Below, in pieces: positions 28,200 through 36,074 of a stretch of DNA of 64,000 nt (positions within the stretch are counted from its first letter, which is position 1; every line of letters begins with the position of its first letter). The notes under the pieces are model-generated. The model saw only the letters and a program-made list of their open reading frames with translations. It had not been told where the DNA came from and searched no databases. The translations under genes and the position numbers were made by a program. Origin of the DNA: Bradyrhizobium murdochi (lineage in GTDB: Bacteria > Pseudomonadota > Alphaproteobacteria > Rhizobiales > Xanthobacteraceae); contig NZ_AXAU01000021.1 in assembly GCF_000472965.1 (NCBI RefSeq), positions 62,001 to 126,000 on the forward strand, written 5' to 3'.

Positions 28200-28523
28200 A
28201 TGATCAATCTGACGAATAGCGCAGTGAATGCGCTCAAGAGCGCGATCTCGGCTTCGGCGCAGCCGACGAGCGGCCTGCGCATCATGGTCGAGGCTGGCGG
28301 CTGCGACGGATTCAAATACAAGATGGGTTTTGCCGACGAGGCAAAGTCCGACGACACCGTCATTGAGCGCGACGGGATCAAGGTGTTCGTCGACAATAAG
28401 AGCCATGAGCACCTCGCCGGCACCACGATCGATTTCGTGGTGGCGCTGGAGGGCTCGGGCTTCACCTTCGACAATCCAAACGCCAGCTCGAGCTGCTCCT
28501 GCGGAAAATCCTTCAGCAGATGA
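28200..28523 (+). CDS. iscN: A-type iron-sulfur carrier (IscA/HesB family)
   Basis: A 107-residue A-type scaffold/carrier: first cysteine in VEAGGCDGFKYKMGF, the C-terminal pair in SSSCSCGKSF, giving the C...CxC set needed to bind a cluster. Start at ATG 28200 fits family length; an earlier in-frame start would overlap the promoter. First gene of a NifA/RpoN-type unit running into nifU-like, nifS and fixU. The bradyrhizobial name iscN is used for a gene in this position; I apply it on context. Confidence 0.85.
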   Translation: MINLTNSAVNALKSAISASAQPTSGLRIMVEAGGCDGFKYKMGFADEAKSDDTVIERDGIKVFVDNKSHEHLAGTTIDFVVALEGSGFTFDNPNASSSCSCGKSFSR

Positions 28524-28539
28524 AAAGAGAAATCGAAGC

Positions 28540-28830
28540 ATGCTGGTGGAACCAGAACAACTAAGGCAACCGCCGGTCATTGAGAGCGATCGGGAGCAAC
28601 TCATTCGCGCTGTGATCGAGGAGATCCGGCCCAATCTGCAACGCGACGGCGGCGACTGTCAGCTGGTCGGGACCGAGGGCAGCAAGATCATGGTAAAGCT
28701 GACTGGTGCCTGCGTATTCTGCAAGCTTTCAAGCGTGACGCTAGAAAGCATTCAGGCGCGGCTGGTCGAAAGGCTCGGCGAATTCGTTCGCCTGATCCCG
28801 GTCGCCGGCGTCGCTAATGCGCGGCATTGA
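28540..28830 (+). CDS. NifU C-terminal-domain protein (Nfu-type)
   Basis: A 96-residue protein with only the NifU C-terminal domain: LIRAVIEEIRPNLQRDGGDC-QLVG and the cluster-binding CxxC in GACVFCKLSSVTLESIQ. The N-terminal IscU-like and central ferredoxin domains of full NifU are absent. It would transfer Fe-S clusters to nitrogenase proteins. Its stop overlaps the TTG start of nifS. Confidence 0.88.
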   Translation: MLVEPEQLRQPPVIESDREQLIRAVIEEIRPNLQRDGGDCQLVGTEGSKIMVKLTGACVFCKLSSVTLESIQARLVERLGEFVRLIPVAGVANARH

Positions 28831-30026
28831 ACGAGGCGTTTGTGCCGATCTATCTCGACAACAATGCGACCACACGGGCAGATCCGTGTGTCTTGCAAGC
28901 CATGTTGCCGTTCTTTACAGAGCGGTTCGGTAATGCCTCGTCCACCCATGCCTTCGGCAGCGAGATCGCGGGCGCGGTCGGGAAGGCGCGCCGCAGCCTG
29001 CAGGATTTGCTGGGAGCCGCCCACGATCATGAGATCGTCTTCACCTCCGGCGGGACCGAATCCAACAATACCGCCATCCTTTCTGCGCTTGCGACCCAGG
29101 AAGGGCGCGACGAGATCGTCACCACTTCCGTCGAGCATTCCGCCATCCTCACTCTGGTCGAGCAATTGGCGACAAGGGGCATCAAGACGCATGTGATCCC
29201 GGTGGACTCGCGCGGACGGCTTGACGTCGAGGCTTTTCGCTGGGCACTTGGACCACGCACGGCGATTGCGTCGGTTATGTGGGCCAACAACGAGACCGGA
29301 ACGATTTTCCCGGTGGAGTTTCTGGCTGGGTTGGCGCGTGCGGCAGGCGCGCTGTTTCACACCGACGCGGTGCAGGTCATAGGCAGAGAGCCCATCGACC
29401 TGAAAGACAGCGCTATCGACATGCTGTCGCTGTCCGCGCATAAGCTGCATGGCCCCAAGGGGATTGGAGCGCTCTATTTACGCCAAGGCACGAAATTCAG
29501 GCCGCTGATCTGGGGCGGGGCACAGGAACGACGGCGCCGCGGCGGAACCGAGAACATCCCTGGCATTATCGGTCTTGGAAAAGCTGCAGAGCTTGCGGCC
29601 GAGCGGCTCGAGCCGGAGCGCGTTCGCATTGGTGCGTTGCGCGATCGCCTGGAGCAGGCAATTTTGCACAACTGCCGCTGCATGGCGCTCGGCGATGTCA
29701 GTAACCGGCTGCCGAACACGGCTAACATCGCGTTCGAAGATCTCGAAGGGGAAGCAATCGTCCACCATCTCAATCGCGCGGGCATTGCCGCTTCGCTGGG
29801 ATCAGCTTGCAGCTCGTCTTCAATGGACCCGTCTCATGTGCTGCGCGCCATGAACGTGCCGGCGAGGAGCCTGCGCGGCGCGGTGCGCTTTTCCTTATCG
29901 CATGAAACCACCTTCGAAGAAATCGATCAGGTCGTCCGCGTAATGTCCGGCATCGTGGCTCACCTGCGCGCCATGTCACGAGAGCATCCCCATCCCGCCA
30001 GCAATTCGCCCCGATACACGAGTTGA
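28827..30026 (+). CDS. nifS: NifS cysteine desulfurase
   Basis: A 399-residue group I cysteine desulfurase: YLDNNATTRADP near the start, PLP-binding region SLSAHKLHGPKG with Lys206, HTDAVQ (Asp180), and the sulfur-carrying Cys328 in GSACSSSSMDPSHVL. It releases sulfur from cysteine for nitrogenase Fe-S clusters. No ATG is available near the N-terminus: either TTG at 28827 (overlapping the preceding stop, TTGA) or GTG at 28842, which would start right at the conserved VPIYLDNNATT. The C-terminal tail beyond ~385 (HPHPASNSPRYTS) is unconserved. Confidence 0.95.
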   Translation: MNEAFVPIYLDNNATTRADPCVLQAMLPFFTERFGNASSTHAFGSEIAGAVGKARRSLQDLLGAAHDHEIVFTSGGTESNNTAILSALATQEGRDEIVTTSVEHSAILTLVEQLATRGIKTHVIPVDSRGRLDVEAFRWALGPRTAIASVMWANNETGTIFPVEFLAGLARAAGALFHTDAVQVIGREPIDLKDSAIDMLSLSAHKLHGPKGIGALYLRQGTKFRPLIWGGAQERRRRGGTENIPGIIGLGKAAELAAERLEPERVRIGALRDRLEQAILHNCRCMALGDVSNRLPNTANIAFEDLEGEAIVHHLNRAGIAASLGSACSSSSMDPSHVLRAMNVPARSLRGAVRFSLSHETTFEEIDQVVRVMSGIVAHLRAMSREHPHPASNSPRYTS

Positions 30027-30030
30027 TCTC

Positions 30031-30255
30031 ATGAAAGTCATGATTCGCCGCTCTCCGGAGGCCGGCCTGTCGATTTACGTGCCGAAAAAAGATCTCGAGG
30101 AGCCGATCATTGAATCGGAGCACGAGAGGCTGTGGGGCGGTTGGATCAGAATAGCCAATGGCTGGGTGCTCGATCTGCCCGAAATGGCGAGCGATACGCC
30201 GCTGCCGATCACGGTCAATGCCCGAAAGCGTGGCGAGGGCGCGGACGAGCGATGA
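30031..30255 (+). CDS. fixU: FixU/NifT
   Basis: A 74-residue NifT/FixU protein: MKVMIRRSPEAGLSIYVPKK-DLEE...WGGWIRIANGWVLDLPEM matches the family along its length. Its exact role in nitrogenase maturation is not settled. It follows nifS by 4 bases and overlaps the next gene by ATGA. Confidence 0.92.
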   Translation: MKVMIRRSPEAGLSIYVPKKDLEEPIIESEHERLWGGWIRIANGWVLDLPEMASDTPLPITVNARKRGEGADER

Positions 30256-31115
30256 AGACGGCCCCGCAAATCGACTTTGTCAACGCGGCCGATGCGGAGG
30301 CGATTCTCACCGACGTCGCGAACCGGCTGCGTGCCGGCAGCATTGTTCCCTATCTCGGACCTGGCCTGGCCGATTTGTCCAAAACGGATGCGCCTTCGAC
30401 TCCGGAGGCCTTGGCTGGCTTCTTCGCTACCAAGGTCGCGCTGCCGCGCCGGGCCAAGGGCAACGTCTGGGCGTCGGCGCAGCACATCGAGAGCAACAAG
30501 CATCGCTCCACCGTGACGGCATTGATGGCGCAGGCCTTTGCTGCGCCGGTCGAGCCGACACCACTGCATCACCATCTCGCCGCGCTGTCCCTGCCTGTCA
30601 TCGTCGATGCCTGGTATGACGGCGAGATGCGTGCGGCGCTTGGCAAGCACGAGGGGTGGGGCGAGGTGCAGGGCATTAGCCGCGCCGGCATCGGCGAGGA
30701 TCGCTGGTATCGCTTCTATGATGCGGAGGGCAGAGAGGTCGATCGCGCTGTGGCGCAGAGCTGGACCACGGTCCTCTACAAGCCGCACGGCGGCGTGCTG
30801 CCTGCCAGGAACTTCCTGATCTCTGACGCCGACTATGTCGAGGTGCTGACCGAGATCGACATTCAGACGCCAATCCCCGATGTGGTGAAAGAGCGGCGCA
30901 ATGGCCGAAGATTTCTCTTCATCGGCTGCCGCTTCAACGATCAGCTGCTGCGAACCTATGCGCGGCAGCTCACCAAGCGCTCGGCCGGTGTTCATTACGC
31001 CATCGTGGAACCGGATGTGCTGTCCAGGAATGAGCTGCGCTTTCTGGTCGAACAGGGCCTGACGCCGCTTGCGATCCCGCTCCCGCGCGCGATCGAGATA
31101 CTGCTCGCCGGCTGA
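30252..31115 (+). CDS. SIR2-like domain protein in the nif operon
   Basis: A 287-residue protein starting with the SIR2-type NAD-binding opening ILTDVANRLRAGSIVPYLGP-GLAD, then a central part ending TVLYKPHGGVLPARNFLISD-ADYVEVL (the GG and S/D-YxE signatures of SIR2-like proteins) and RRFLFIGCRFNDQLLR followed by HYAIVEP. The canonical HG of the deacylase active site appears as PHGG. It is joined to fixU by a 4-base overlap, so it is part of the nifS operon. Substrate and role are unknown; SIR2-like genes do occur in bradyrhizobial nif clusters. Confidence 0.82.
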   Translation: MKTAPQIDFVNAADAEAILTDVANRLRAGSIVPYLGPGLADLSKTDAPSTPEALAGFFATKVALPRRAKGNVWASAQHIESNKHRSTVTALMAQAFAAPVEPTPLHHHLAALSLPVIVDAWYDGEMRAALGKHEGWGEVQGISRAGIGEDRWYRFYDAEGREVDRAVAQSWTTVLYKPHGGVLPARNFLISDADYVEVLTEIDIQTPIPDVVKERRNGRRFLFIGCRFNDQLLRTYARQLTKRSAGVHYAIVEPDVLSRNELRFLVEQGLTPLAIPLPRAIEILLAG

Positions 31116-31225
31116 CAGAACTTGTATATGGGTCGATGTTGCTCGCGTGCCGGGCGCACGCGAGTTGTCTTGCGTTTCGCGCCAGGAAATGACTGCGCTC
31201 ATCTCCATGTCAGGATCAAGACGCC

Positions 31226-31241
31226 TGTCACACTTCGAACA
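31226..31241 (+). promoter_or_regulatory. NifA upstream activator site of nifB
   Basis: Perfect TGT-N10-ACA, 110 bases before the -24 element. A second near-match (TGT-N10-ACG) lies at 31208-31223. Confidence 0.8.
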
Positions 31242-31335
31242 TTTCTAATGTCGTGCAAGGCTTCGCTTCCACGGTCAGCCCAGGCAGGCGGCTTACTTTT
31301 TTGGCTTAGATCAAAATTGCTCACCATTTCGGCCA

Positions 31336-31350
31336 TGGCACGCGAGTTGC
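31336..31350 (+). promoter_or_regulatory. Sigma-54 promoter of nifB
   Basis: TGGCACG-N4-TTGC, a full consensus match 33 bases before the nifB start. Confidence 0.93.
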
Positions 31351-31383
31351 AAATCTTGATTTCAGTTTCCGCCTGCAGGGAGA

Positions 31384-32955
31384 ATGGTTAGGATGGACGT
31401 ATCAGCGCTGGACGAAGCAAGCTTGGCAGGGAGCGCCGTCAACATCGGCGAGATCATGCAGGCGATCGCCGAGCACAAGGGCTGCGGCACGTCCGGCGGC
31501 AGCGGCAAGGCGAGCTGCGGCTCGCAAGCCGGCCAGGGTGAGCTGCCGACCGAGATCTGGGAGAAGGTCAAGAACCATCCCTGCTACAGCGAAGAAGCGC
31601 ATCATCACTACGCCCGCATGCATGTTGCGGTTGCGCCCGCCTGTAACATCCAATGCAATTACTGCAACCGTAAATATGATTGCGCCAATGAATCGCGCCC
31701 GGGCGTGGTGAGCGAAAAACTAACGCCGGAGCAGGCGGCGAAAAAGGTGCTGGCGGTCGCCTCCACCATCCCACAGATGACCGTGCTCGGCATCGCGGGG
31801 CCTGGCGATCCCCTGGCCAATCCGAAAAAGACGTTCATGACCTTCGAACTGGTGGCCAGGGCCGCTCCCGACATCAAGCTGTGCCTGTCGACCAACGGCC
31901 TCATGCTGCCCGACCATGTCGACACGATCGCCCGCTTCAAGATCGACCATGTCACCATCACCATCAACATGGTCGACCCCGCAATCGGCGCCAAAATCTA
32001 TCCGTGGATTTTCTACAACCACAAGCGCTACACGGGCCTCGAAGCCGCAAAGATCCTCAACGACCGCCAGCTGCAAGGCCTCGAGATGCTGACTGAGCGG
32101 GGCATCCTCTGCAAGATCAATTCGGTGATGATCCCAGGCATCAACGACCAGCATCTGGTTGAGGTCAACAAGGCGGTCAAATCGCGCGGCGCGTTCCTAC
32201 ACAACATCATGCCGCTGATCTCCGCGCCCGAGCACGGCACCGTATTCGGGCTCAACGGCCAGCGGGGTCCGACCGCACAGGAATTGAAGGCACTGCAGGA
32301 TGTCTGCAAAGGCGAGATGAACATGATGCGGCACTGCCGGCAGTGCCGCGCCGACGCTGTCGGCCTGCTCGGCGAGGACCGCAGCGCGGAGTTCACTACC
32401 GAGAAGGTTATGGCCATGGACGTCAAATATGACCTGGAAATGCGCAAGGCCTATCAGGCCAAGGTCGAGGAGGAGCGCGTCGCCAAGGTTGCTGCCGAGC
32501 AGGAAGAGCTCGCCGAGCTCGCCAGCGAGATGAGCGGCATCAAGCTCTTAGTTGCAGTGGCGACGAAGGGCTCGGGCCTGATCAACGAGCACTTTGGGCA
32601 TGCCAAGGAGTTCCAAGTGTACGAACTATCGACTACGGGCGCCAAATTAGTCGGCCATCGCCGCGTCGATCACTATTGCCGGGGCGGTTATGGCGAGGAG
32701 GAGAGCCTTGCCACCATCATCCACGCCATCAACGACTGCCATGCGGTGTTCGTGGCCAAGATCGGCGGCTGTCCGAAGAGCAATCTGTTGAAGGCCGGGA
32801 TCGAACCAGTCGACCAATACGCCCATGAGTTCATCGAAAAATCAGCAATCGCCTGGTTCAAGTCCTATCTTGAGAGGGTCCAAAGCGGCGAGATCCAGTA
32901 TGTCGACAGGAGCGAGGCGGCGATCCGGCAGAGCGCGCTGATTTCGGCTGCTTGA
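31384..32955 (+). CDS. nifB: NifB radical-SAM FeMo-cofactor precursor synthase
   Basis: A 523-residue NifB with both domains. Radical SAM core with C87-x3-C91-x2-C94 (APACNIQCNYCNRKYDC), GIAGPGDPLANP, and the Cys pair of MMRHCRQCRADAVG for further clusters; C-terminal NifX-like domain from ~390 (LLVAVATKGSGLINEHFGHA...CHAVFVAKIGGCPKSNLLKA). It builds NifB-co (8Fe-9S-C), the core of FeMo-co. The first 65 residues hold a Gly/Ser/Cys-rich stretch (CGTSGGSGKASCG). Start is ATG 31384 or the ATG three codons later. Own NifA/RpoN promoter; heads a long unit through nifZ. Confidence 0.97.
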   Translation: MVRMDVSALDEASLAGSAVNIGEIMQAIAEHKGCGTSGGSGKASCGSQAGQGELPTEIWEKVKNHPCYSEEAHHHYARMHVAVAPACNIQCNYCNRKYDCANESRPGVVSEKLTPEQAAKKVLAVASTIPQMTVLGIAGPGDPLANPKKTFMTFELVARAAPDIKLCLSTNGLMLPDHVDTIARFKIDHVTITINMVDPAIGAKIYPWIFYNHKRYTGLEAAKILNDRQLQGLEMLTERGILCKINSVMIPGINDQHLVEVNKAVKSRGAFLHNIMPLISAPEHGTVFGLNGQRGPTAQELKALQDVCKGEMNMMRHCRQCRADAVGLLGEDRSAEFTTEKVMAMDVKYDLEMRKAYQAKVEEERVAKVAAEQEELAELASEMSGIKLLVAVATKGSGLINEHFGHAKEFQVYELSTTGAKLVGHRRVDHYCRGGYGEEESLATIIHAINDCHAVFVAKIGGCPKSNLLKAGIEPVDQYAHEFIEKSAIAWFKSYLERVQSGEIQYVDRSEAAIRQSALISAA

Positions 32956-32966
32956 GGGAGACGTCG

Positions 32967-33179
32967 ATGCCGTTCAAGATCATTGCCTCGCAATGCACGA
33001 GCTGCTCGGCTTGCGAGCAGGAATGTCCGAATGTCGCAATCTCGGAGAAAGGCGGGACGTTCGTCATCGACCCGAAGAAATGCACCGAGTGCATCGGCCA
33101 TTTCGAAGAGCCGCAATGCGTCGCGGTGTGCCCGGTCGATAACACATGCGTCATCGACACCTCATTGCCGCGCTACTAG
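32967..33179 (+). CDS. frxA: FrxA/FdxN-type 2[4Fe-4S] ferredoxin
   Basis: A 70-residue bacterial ferredoxin with CTSCSACEQECPNVAI (first cluster) and CTECIGHFEEPQCVAVCP (second, with the nine-residue insertion typical of FdxN). It probably supplies electrons to NifB or nitrogenase. Starts 11 bases after nifB. Confidence 0.93.
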   Translation: MPFKIIASQCTSCSACEQECPNVAISEKGGTFVIDPKKCTECIGHFEEPQCVAVCPVDNTCVIDTSLPRY

Positions 33180-33205
33180 GCGCGGGCGTAAATAGGCTCG
33201 AGCCT

Positions 33206-33547
33206 ATGACCTTCACGCTGGCGCCCACCGCTGAAAAACTCGCGAGTTTCGTGCTGCGTGCCGATGGCACCGCTGGCGCCAGCGTCCGGCTCGCCGTCAC
33301 GGCAGATGGTTGCTCGGGATTACCCGCCGATATGGGTGTTGCGCCGGCACCTCGGCCCGGTCAGCAAGGCGTCGAGCGCAACGGCCTAAAGTTGCTTCTC
33401 AATGCCGAGAACCAGCTAATGCTTGGGGGGCTCACGATCGATTTGACCGACACCACTGTGCAGACCGGGCTGATCTTCCCAGAAGCGGGTGTGCTGCTCC
33501 AGCAACACCGCAAAGGCTGCCCATTAGAAGAGGAAAGCTGCCGATGA
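33206..33547 (+). CDS. HesB-like protein with altered cysteines
   Basis: A 113-residue protein of HesB/IscA layout (MTFTLAPTAEKLASFVLRAD, GASVRLAVTADGCSGLPADM, TVQTGLIFPEAGVLLQQHRK). The first cysteine is present but the C-terminal CxC is replaced by GCPLEEESC, so classical cluster binding is doubtful. It sits after frxA and its stop overlaps the next gene start, within the nifB operon. Confidence 0.75.
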   Translation: MTFTLAPTAEKLASFVLRADGTAGASVRLAVTADGCSGLPADMGVAPAPRPGQQGVERNGLKLLLNAENQLMLGGLTIDLTDTTVQTGLIFPEAGVLLQQHRKGCPLEEESCR

Positions 33548-34079
33548 ACCTCGATGGGGCAGGCGATCTAGTGTCCGGAAGCGAGGGCGCGCTCATCGCG
33601 CACACGCTACTCGGAAAGGGCCTGCCGTGCGAAGCCGAGGATCATCTGCGGCGGGCCGGGCTCTCCTATCACCTGGACGAGATCGCGGAAAAACACCTGC
33701 ACGAAGCGCAGGCGCTGACGCCGGGACACGCCGCCGTTCTGATCGGATTCTACCGCTTCTATTTCTACAAGGCTCGCTTGGCCGAGGCGTTGGACGTCGC
33801 AAAGCTCTGCATCTCTAAAGCAGCTCGTGAAAACGGTCTCTCAGACGACTGGCGGTGGGTCAGCGCGACCGATGCTGCTTCCGCTTGCTACGAGAACAGC
33901 CTGCTGCGCTTCTATTTATTTTCACTGAAAGCCTACGCCTACCGCAGATGCGGCGCGGCAATCTCAATGAAGGGCACGCGGCTGCCAGCAAGCTCGTAGA
34001 GCTCGACCCGACCGACAAGATCGGCGCCAAGGTGCTCCTGGACGTGCTGGAGCGGATGGGACAGGACGATGACGGGTGA
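33544..34079 (+). pseudogene. TPR-type nif operon protein, one frameshift
   Basis: Encodes helical repeats (GKGLPCEAEDHLRRAGLSYH, HAAVLIGFYRFYFYKARLAE, NSLLRFYLFSLKAYAY). Near 33937 the reading frame changes: the continuation QMRRGNLNEGHAAASKLVEL-DPTDKIGAKVLL in the next frame is clearly the missing C-terminus, so one base was lost (YAY[L]QMRRG). As written the protein ends after unrelated residues at 33999. The next gene overlaps the true end by 11 bases. A sequencing error cannot be excluded, since the neighbours are intact. Confidence 0.8.
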
Positions 34080-34842
34080 CATCGATGAGGCCCGCGACTG
34101 GCTAGGCAACAAGGTTGACTGCGGCACCTGCACGCATCTCGGGCTCAGGGCCAGCGGCGGCTGCCGCTTGATGCAAGCCTGCGTCAACGACCGCTATGCC
34201 CGCCGCATCGACCGCTTCTTCAACTGGAATCCGGCGCTGGCCGACGCTTACATCACTCATCCGCATTTCGAGGTGCGCGCGATCGCGGCCAAACACGCTA
34301 ACCTATTCCTGCTGCCGATGCTGCTCGATGACGCTGAGGAAACCGTGCGCTGGAACGCGGCGCGCCGCCTTCCCAAGCGCTTTGTGCTGCGGCTGCGCAG
34401 CGACCCGCATCGGGAGGTGAGGATGCGGGTTGCTACCTTGCTGAAAGGCGAGGAGCTGGCGCCGATGCTGTCGGATCAGGACTATTTCGTCCGCCTGGTG
34501 GTGGCGAGCCGGATCGCGCCGGCGCTGCTTGGGCCCCTCATGAACGATGACGAGCCCGAGGTGCGCCGCGTGGTTGCGCTACGCATTCCCTGTGAGTGGC
34601 TTCTCGGCATGGTCAATGATCGCGATTCGAGCGTGCGGCTCGAGATCGCACGGCGGCTGTCTCCGGATTCGCTCAGCGTGCTGCGCCGCGATCCGGATTG
34701 GCGCGTCCGCTATGAGGTGGCAAGCCGCATTACGACGGACGAGCTGGCTGAGTTGGCCGAGGACGAGGACTCGATGGTGCAGGAAGTCGCCCGCGCGCGC
34801 GTGGCGATCCGGCCCGAACGACCGAGGGAGAGTGGGACATGA
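34069..34842 (+). CDS. LRV-repeat protein with N-terminal [4Fe-4S] domain
   Basis: A 257-residue protein. Residues 1-45 hold a cysteine cluster domain (CGTCTHLGLRASGGCRLMQAC), then eight or so leucine-rich-variant helical repeats of about 24 residues (HPHFEVRAIAAKHANLFLLP, DDEPEVRRVVALRIPCEWLL, DRDSSVRLEIARRLSPDSLS). Such LRV/FeS proteins are known from nif clusters of diazotrophs; function is not established, probably protein-protein contact with an Fe-S cofactor. Confidence 0.88.
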   Translation: MTGDIDEARDWLGNKVDCGTCTHLGLRASGGCRLMQACVNDRYARRIDRFFNWNPALADAYITHPHFEVRAIAAKHANLFLLPMLLDDAEETVRWNAARRLPKRFVLRLRSDPHREVRMRVATLLKGEELAPMLSDQDYFVRLVVASRIAPALLGPLMNDDEPEVRRVVALRIPCEWLLGMVNDRDSSVRLEIARRLSPDSLSVLRRDPDWRVRYEVASRITTDELAELAEDEDSMVQEVARARVAIRPERPRESGT

Positions 34843-35159
34843 GCAACTTCGTTCGCGACAGCGAAGTCGTCGAGCTCACCGGGCCACCTTTCTTCAGCTT
34901 CGGCGAAAAGGTGCGGGCCAACCGCACCGTCCGCAATGATGGAACCTATGCCGGCAAGGAAGTTGGCGAGATCCTCGCCAAAAAGGGGCAGGTGGGTTAC
35001 GTCGTCTCAATCGGCACTTTCCTGCAGCAGTTCTACATCTATGGCGTCGAATTTCTCGAAAGCGGCAACCGCGTCGGCATGAAGCGCAAGGAGCTCGAGC
35101 CGGTGGTGGCGCGCGAGGAGCTTGAGGACCTGCCGTTGCCGGAAGAGGCCGCCCCGTGA
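34839..35159 (+). CDS. nifZ: NifZ
   Basis: A 106-residue NifZ: FSFGEKVRANRTVRNDGTYA, GQVGYVVSIGTFLQQFYIYG and VEFLESGNRVGMKRKELEP are the family's SH3-like core. NifZ helps P-cluster maturation of the MoFe protein. Overlaps both neighbours by 4 bases. Confidence 0.93.
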   Translation: MSNFVRDSEVVELTGPPFFSFGEKVRANRTVRNDGTYAGKEVGEILAKKGQVGYVVSIGTFLQQFYIYGVEFLESGNRVGMKRKELEPVVAREELEDLPLPEEAAP

Positions 35160-35395
35160 TCGACCCGAGGCTGCCGAAGTACCAATGGGGCCAGCGCGTC
35201 AAGGCGGCGGTCGACCTCATTAACGACGGCTCCTTTCCGGACGCACCGGTGAACGGACTCTTGATCGGCGCCGGAGCGATCGGCGAGATCGTGCAGGTCG
35301 GAAGGCATACCGAAGCGAACGTGCCAATCTATCTCGTCGAGTACGGCGAGCGGCTGGTCGTCGGCTGTCTTGAAGAAGAAATCACAATGCTTTGA
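35156..35395 (+). CDS. Second NifZ-domain protein
   Basis: A 79-residue protein with a NifZ-type core (PKYQWGQRVKAAVDLINDGS, GAIGEIVQVGRH, VPIYLVEYGERLVVGCLEEE), directly following nifZ by a 4-base overlap (GTGA). A shortened, diverged paralogue; bradyrhizobial nif clusters carry such a pair. Confidence 0.8.
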   Translation: MIDPRLPKYQWGQRVKAAVDLINDGSFPDAPVNGLLIGAGAIGEIVQVGRHTEANVPIYLVEYGERLVVGCLEEEITML

Positions 35396-35410
35396 GGGGA
35401 GCCGTTCGCA

Positions 35411-35770
35411 ATGAATGCCGCGGTAATGAGAAAAGTAGGGATCGGGACTAACCCTCATCCGAACGAGCTCGATTGCAAGCGGATCGAGCGCGCCTTGAGC
35501 TCGCGCCAGCGCTATCGCTATGTCTCGCCGAATGTGAAACCGGTGAGGGGTGGCTATCTGATCGAGAGTCCCTGCTGCTCTCACAATATCGATAAGGACG
35601 GCGGCCTCATCGACGTCGCGCTAGTCCACTATGACACGGTGAACGGGATGTGGAAGCTGTTTCGAAAGAACCACGCAAACGGAATCTGGGAGTTTTATAG
35701 CATTTACTACCGCCTGACCTCCGCAATCGAAGAATTGAATACCGATCCCGAGCGGCTGTTCTGGCAATAA
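35411..35770 (+). CDS. nif-cluster conserved hypothetical
   Basis: A 119-residue soluble protein: KRIERALSSRQRYRYVSPNV, GGYLIESPCCSHNIDKDGGL with a Cys-Cys-His motif, and ending LTSAIEELNTDPERLFWQ. It follows nifZ2 by 15 bases with a GGGGAG ribosome site. I do not recall a family name; co-location suggests a nitrogenase-related role. Confidence 0.7.
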   Translation: MNAAVMRKVGIGTNPHPNELDCKRIERALSSRQRYRYVSPNVKPVRGGYLIESPCCSHNIDKDGGLIDVALVHYDTVNGMWKLFRKNHANGIWEFYSIYYRLTSAIEELNTDPERLFWQ

Positions 35771-35792
35771 AGCTGATTTTGGAACCAGTTAT

Positions 35793-36074
35793 ATGGGAGC
35801 CGCGATGGCGCTTGGCACAGACGAACTGATCGAAATCGAACGAGTGCTTGCGGCAGCGCAGCCTGATGCAAGCTCATTCTCCGAGCTGCGGCGCCGCTTT
35901 CCGCAGCTCGCCGTGACGCGCTGTGATGCCTCTGACGTGACGGAGCAGCCGTTCCTTAAGTTTCCGCGTTTCGACCTGCATCTCATCGATGGCTGCGATC
36001 GCTGCGTGCAGATCACGGCCGATCCGGCACGCGCGACTGGTATCCTGCTGGCGACAAGGAGTACTGGACGGTGA
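35793..36074 (+). CDS. Small nif-cluster protein
   Basis: A 93-residue protein (MALGTDELIEIERVLAAAQP, SFSELRRRFPQLAVTRCDAS, FDLHLIDGCDRCVQITADPA) with a CxxC. The start may be the ATG at 35793 or at 35805. Its stop overlaps the GTG of the aminotransferase-like gene (GTGA). Function unknown. Confidence 0.68.
   Translation: MGAAMALGTDELIEIERVLAAAQPDASSFSELRRRFPQLAVTRCDASDVTEQPFLKFPRFDLHLIDGCDRCVQITADPARATGILLATRSTGR

Noticed and set aside
30075..31208. Long frame opposite fixU and the SIR2-like gene (377 codons)
   Set aside because: Antisense shadow of two overlapping genes in a clear operon.
31305..31320. TTGGC-N4-ATCAA near the nifB promoter as a FixK box
   Set aside because: Two mismatches in one half-site; the adjacent NifA/RpoN elements explain control better.
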